In this document: piece by piece, positions 42,478-44,374 of the stretch
How the letters are laid out: each line of letters opens with the position of its first letter
Numbering within the stretch: the stretch's first letter is position 1
DNA from: Methylobacterium sp. J-090
Lineage (GTDB): Bacteria > Pseudomonadota > Alphaproteobacteria > Rhizobiales > Beijerinckiaceae
Reading direction: 5' to 3'
Length of the DNA: 44,374 nt
Assembly: GCF_022829345.1 (NCBI RefSeq)
Contig: NZ_JAKSXV010000037.1
Span: 1-44,374, forward strand
Position numbers and translations under genes: made by a program
Notes under the pieces: model-generated
What the model was told of the DNA's origin: nothing
The model's database searches: none
Seen by the model: the letters and a program-made list of their open reading frames with translations, nothing else

Positions 42478-43623
42478 GAAGGTGCCGTCGTTCCAGACGT
42501 ACAGGACATAGCCCTGGGCCGTGACGTCGCCCTTGGCGTCGAAGCCGACGGAGCCGAGCACGAGGTCGAAGCGCTCGGCGTGCAGCGTCGCGGCGAGGCG
42601 CTTGGAATCCTGGCTGTGGGCGAAGTTGCCCGCCGCCACCAGGGCCTGGAGGGCGGCGTAGCCGTAGACCGTGGAGCCCTCGGGCTCGACGCCCTCGGCC
42701 TTGAAGGCCGCGACCACGGCCGCCGCCTCGGGCTTGCGGCGCGGATCGAGGTAGAAGGTCATCAGCACGCCGTTGCTCGCCGGCCCCGCGATGGTGGCGA
42801 ATTCCTGGGTGGCGATGGCCGAGGTGCCGAACCATTGCGGCTTGAAGCCCCGCTCGGCGGAGATCCGCACGAGGCGCCCCATCTCGCGGGCGTCGCCACC
42901 GTAATACGCCACCGCGATGCCGGCCTCCTTGAGTCGGTCGGCGAGCGCCGCGTCGTCGGCGTCGCCCGCCGCGAAGGCGGTGGCCACCGCCTCGTTGATG
43001 CCGATGCGGTTGAGGTTCTCCTTCGTCGCGGCGGCGAGGTTGCGCGAGCCCGGCGTCAGGTCGTTGAGGATGGCGATCCGCTTCTCGCGGAAGCGCTCGG
43101 CCAGCACCGTCGCCGAGAGCTTGGCCTGGTCGTCGTCGCGTCCGCACACGCGAAAGATCGTCGGCAGGCCGCGATCGGTGAGCTTGGCGGCCACGGACGC
43201 CGCCGTGATCATCAGGGTGCCGTTGGCAGCGTAGACTTCCGAGGCCGCCAGCGAGGCGTTGGAGCAGACATGCCCGACCACGAGGCGCACGCCCTGCGCG
43301 GCGTAGTGGTTGGCCACCGCCACGGCCTTGTTGGAATCGCAGGCGTCGTCCTGCACGTCGAGGACGATGGACTGGCCGTCGAGCCCCCCCTTGGCGTTGG
43401 CGTCGCGGGCCGCCGCCTGGACGCCGCGCAGGACCTGCTCGCCCACGCCGACGTAGGCGCCCGAGCGCGGCACGGCGACGCCGATGACGACGTCCGCGCG
43501 CGCGGCACCGAACCCGACCGGCACGAGGCTCAGAAGGCCCGGCAGGAGAAGGCGGGCCGTCGACCGCCCGTTGAGCCCGAGGCGCCGGGTCGCGCGTCTG
43601 AACCTCGTCTCGCCCCGTCTCAC
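42463..43623 (-). CDS. Branched-chain-amino-acid-type ABC binding protein
   Basis: The 386-residue product begins at GTG 43623, the only clear start, with an Arg-rich n-region and the hydrophobic core ARLLLPGLLSLVPVGFGAARA. The mature part fits the family 6 periplasmic binding fold (LivJ-like): VVIGVAVPRSGAYVGVGEQVLRG, VRLVVGHVCSNASLAASEVY, YAANGTLMITAAS and PTIFRVCGRDDDQAKL. The ligand may be an amino acid, urea or amide. No LivHMGF genes are in the window, so it is an orphan here. The 3' end carries a 21-bp tandem duplication spanning the stop codon. Confidence 0.88.
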   Translation of the reverse strand: MRRGETRFRRATRRLGLNGRSTARLLLPGLLSLVPVGFGAARADVVIGVAVPRSGAYVGVGEQVLRGVQAAARDANAKGGLDGQSIVLDVQDDACDSNKAVAVANHYAAQGVRLVVGHVCSNASLAASEVYAANGTLMITAASVAAKLTDRGLPTIFRVCGRDDDQAKLSATVLAERFREKRIAILNDLTPGSRNLAAATKENLNRIGINEAVATAFAAGDADDAALADRLKEAGIAVAYYGGDAREMGRLVRISAERGFKPQWFGTSAIATQEFATIAGPASNGVLMTFYLDPRRKPEAAAVVAAFKAEGVEPEGSTVYGYAALQALVAAGNFAHSQDSKRLAATLHAERFDLVLGSVGFDAKGDVTAQGYVLYVWNDGTFSYAK

Positions 43624-43730
43624 GCCTCGTTCGACCTCAGGAAGGTTTCAGCGGATCTTTCGAAGACAACGCGGGGCACTTGGTCCCCGGACCGACCGAC
43701 CCGTGCGGGATGCCGCACGAGAACGCAAGA

Positions 43731-43754
43731 GCCGATCGCCGGACGGCGATCGGC
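43731..43754 (-). terminator. Hairpin after the polysaccharide-export gene
   Basis: GCCGATCGCC pairs with GGCGATCGGC (10 bp, 4-base loop), and on the minus strand TCTTGCGTTCT follows. It lies 15 bases after the export gene's stop codon. A second hairpin, CGTGCGG/CCGCACG, follows around 43,711-43,729. The T-run is weak, so termination is probable rather than certain. Confidence 0.55.
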
Positions 43755-43768
43755 GGGGGCGCCGTCGC

Positions 43769-44374
43769 TCAGCGCGCCGTGGCGTAGAGGGAGGCCCCCG
43801 CCGAGACGGGCGCGGTGACGGTGGAGAAGACCGACAGCACCTTCTGGACCTCGGTGAAGGGGGCGTTGGAGACGTAGACGAGGTCGCGGTTGCGCATGCG
43901 GAAGGCCTGGGTGAGGAACAGGCTGTTGGGGTCGCGCATGTTGATCCGGTAGACCACGGGCACCAGCGGCGTGCCGAGCAGCGGGCTGCCGGGCTTGAGG
44001 CGGCGCACCACGGCCGCCGGCTCGAACCGGAAGATGAAGGTGCCGGCGGGGTCGGCCTGGAAGTCGGAGAGGCCGCGCGCCTTGGCCAGCGCCTGGGCAA
44101 GCGTGATGCCCTCGGCCTGGAACGGGATCTCGGTGGAATTGCCGAGCGCGCCCACCGCCAGGAAGGTCTGGGGATCGCGCACCAGCGTCAGCACGTCGCT
44201 CGGCCGAAGGAAGATGTTTTCGCGCGGGTTGGAGACGATGGTGGTGAGCGGCACCGTGGCGGTGAGGTTGCCGCGCGAGAGCCGGACGAAGGTCTCGTTG
44301 ACGGGCGCCTTCACGCCGCCGGCGGTGGCGACGACGTCGAGGAGGCGGTCGCCCTTGCCGGACAGGGGCACGCG
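43769..44374 (-). CDS. Polysaccharide export protein (Wza/SLBB type), C-terminal part
   Basis: Only the 3' end of the gene is in the window; the N-terminus lies beyond the right edge. The visible part, about 200 residues, has two SLBB-like beta-grasp repeats: RLLDVVATAGGVKAPVNETF...ENIFLRPSDVLTLVRDPQ and TLAQALAKARGLSDFQADPA, followed by RMRNRDLVYVSNAPFTEVQKVL, the usual end of outer-membrane polysaccharide export proteins (Poly_export/SLBB family). It should help export capsule or exopolysaccharide through the outer membrane. The glycosyltransferase at 30.7-32.6 kb is in the same window but not adjacent, so a shared pathway is unproven. Confidence 0.87.
   Translation of the reverse strand, partial: RVPLSGKGDRLLDVVATAGGVKAPVNETFVRLSRGNLTATVPLTTIVSNPRENIFLRPSDVLTLVRDPQTFLAVGALGNSTEIPFQAEGITLAQALAKARGLSDFQADPAGTFIFRFEPAAVVRRLKPGSPLLGTPLVPVVYRINMRDPNSLFLTQAFRMRNRDLVYVSNAPFTEVQKVLSVFSTVTAPVSAGASLYATAR

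Overview
The window is high-GC DNA that fits a Hyphomicrobiales alphaproteobacterium, most likely Methylobacterium or Methylorubrum. The evidence is a permuted two-piece tmRNA, a class I lysyl-tRNA synthetase, a bifunctional transaldolase/phosphoglucose isomerase, DUF1328 and PepSY-like stress or envelope proteins, and EcfG-like promoters. The genus is inferred from general gene content; no database was searched.

Layout. Positions 1-400 hold the tail of an rRNA operon: 5S rRNA, initiator tRNA-Met and a rho-independent terminator. Positions 400-2,950 carry an SNF2-like helicase with no canonical start codon before its Walker A motif, two small unknown genes and the permuted ssrA (tmRNA) gene. 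Positions 3,100-5,940 hold small stress or envelope proteins. Positions 5,950-14,930, all minus strand, form a sugar-phosphate cluster: GH15 hydrolase, transketolase, transaldolase-phosphoglucose isomerase, 6-phosphogluconate dehydrogenase and 6-phosphogluconolactonase.

Positions 15,960-30,050 hold a complete nitrate-assimilation locus. It encodes the cytoplasmic sensor NasS and the antiterminator NasT, then an ABC nitrate transporter, an FAD/NAD(P)H electron-transfer protein, a siroheme nitrite reductase, an Fe-S/FAD/NADPH reductase, a molybdenum nitrate reductase and siroheme synthase. The 5' leader of the transporter operon can be read in detail: a sigma-54 promoter whose predicted start falls on the first of two hexaloop hairpins of the ANTAR-target type, followed by a terminator whose stem competes with the second hairpin. 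An NtrC-like palindrome lies upstream. Together they suggest a double control, nitrogen limitation through NtrC/RpoN and nitrate through NasS/NasT.

Positions 30,130-44,374 are a mixed region: SCO1/SenC, a family 2 glycosyltransferase with an N-terminal accessory domain, an orphan solute-binding protein, an MFS transporter, lysS, an SDR dehydrogenase, DUF1328, a ClC transporter, a class II photolyase, TRAP-type and Liv-type binding proteins, and the end of a polysaccharide-export gene.

The least expected feature is a pair of homologous, probably untranslated small RNA genes near 36.7 kb (minus) and 41.2 kb (plus). Each has a first hairpin with compensatory base changes, a small second hairpin, an unpaired CCTCCC (anti-Shine-Dalgarno-like) stretch and a rho-independent terminator. 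They bracket the SDR-DUF1328-ClC-photolyase block in inverted orientation. Other non-coding structure includes two copies of a long intergenic palindromic repeat, a four-unit 17-bp tandem repeat upstream of nasT with a related single copy in the lysS leader, and short tandem duplications in the two binding-protein genes at the right end.
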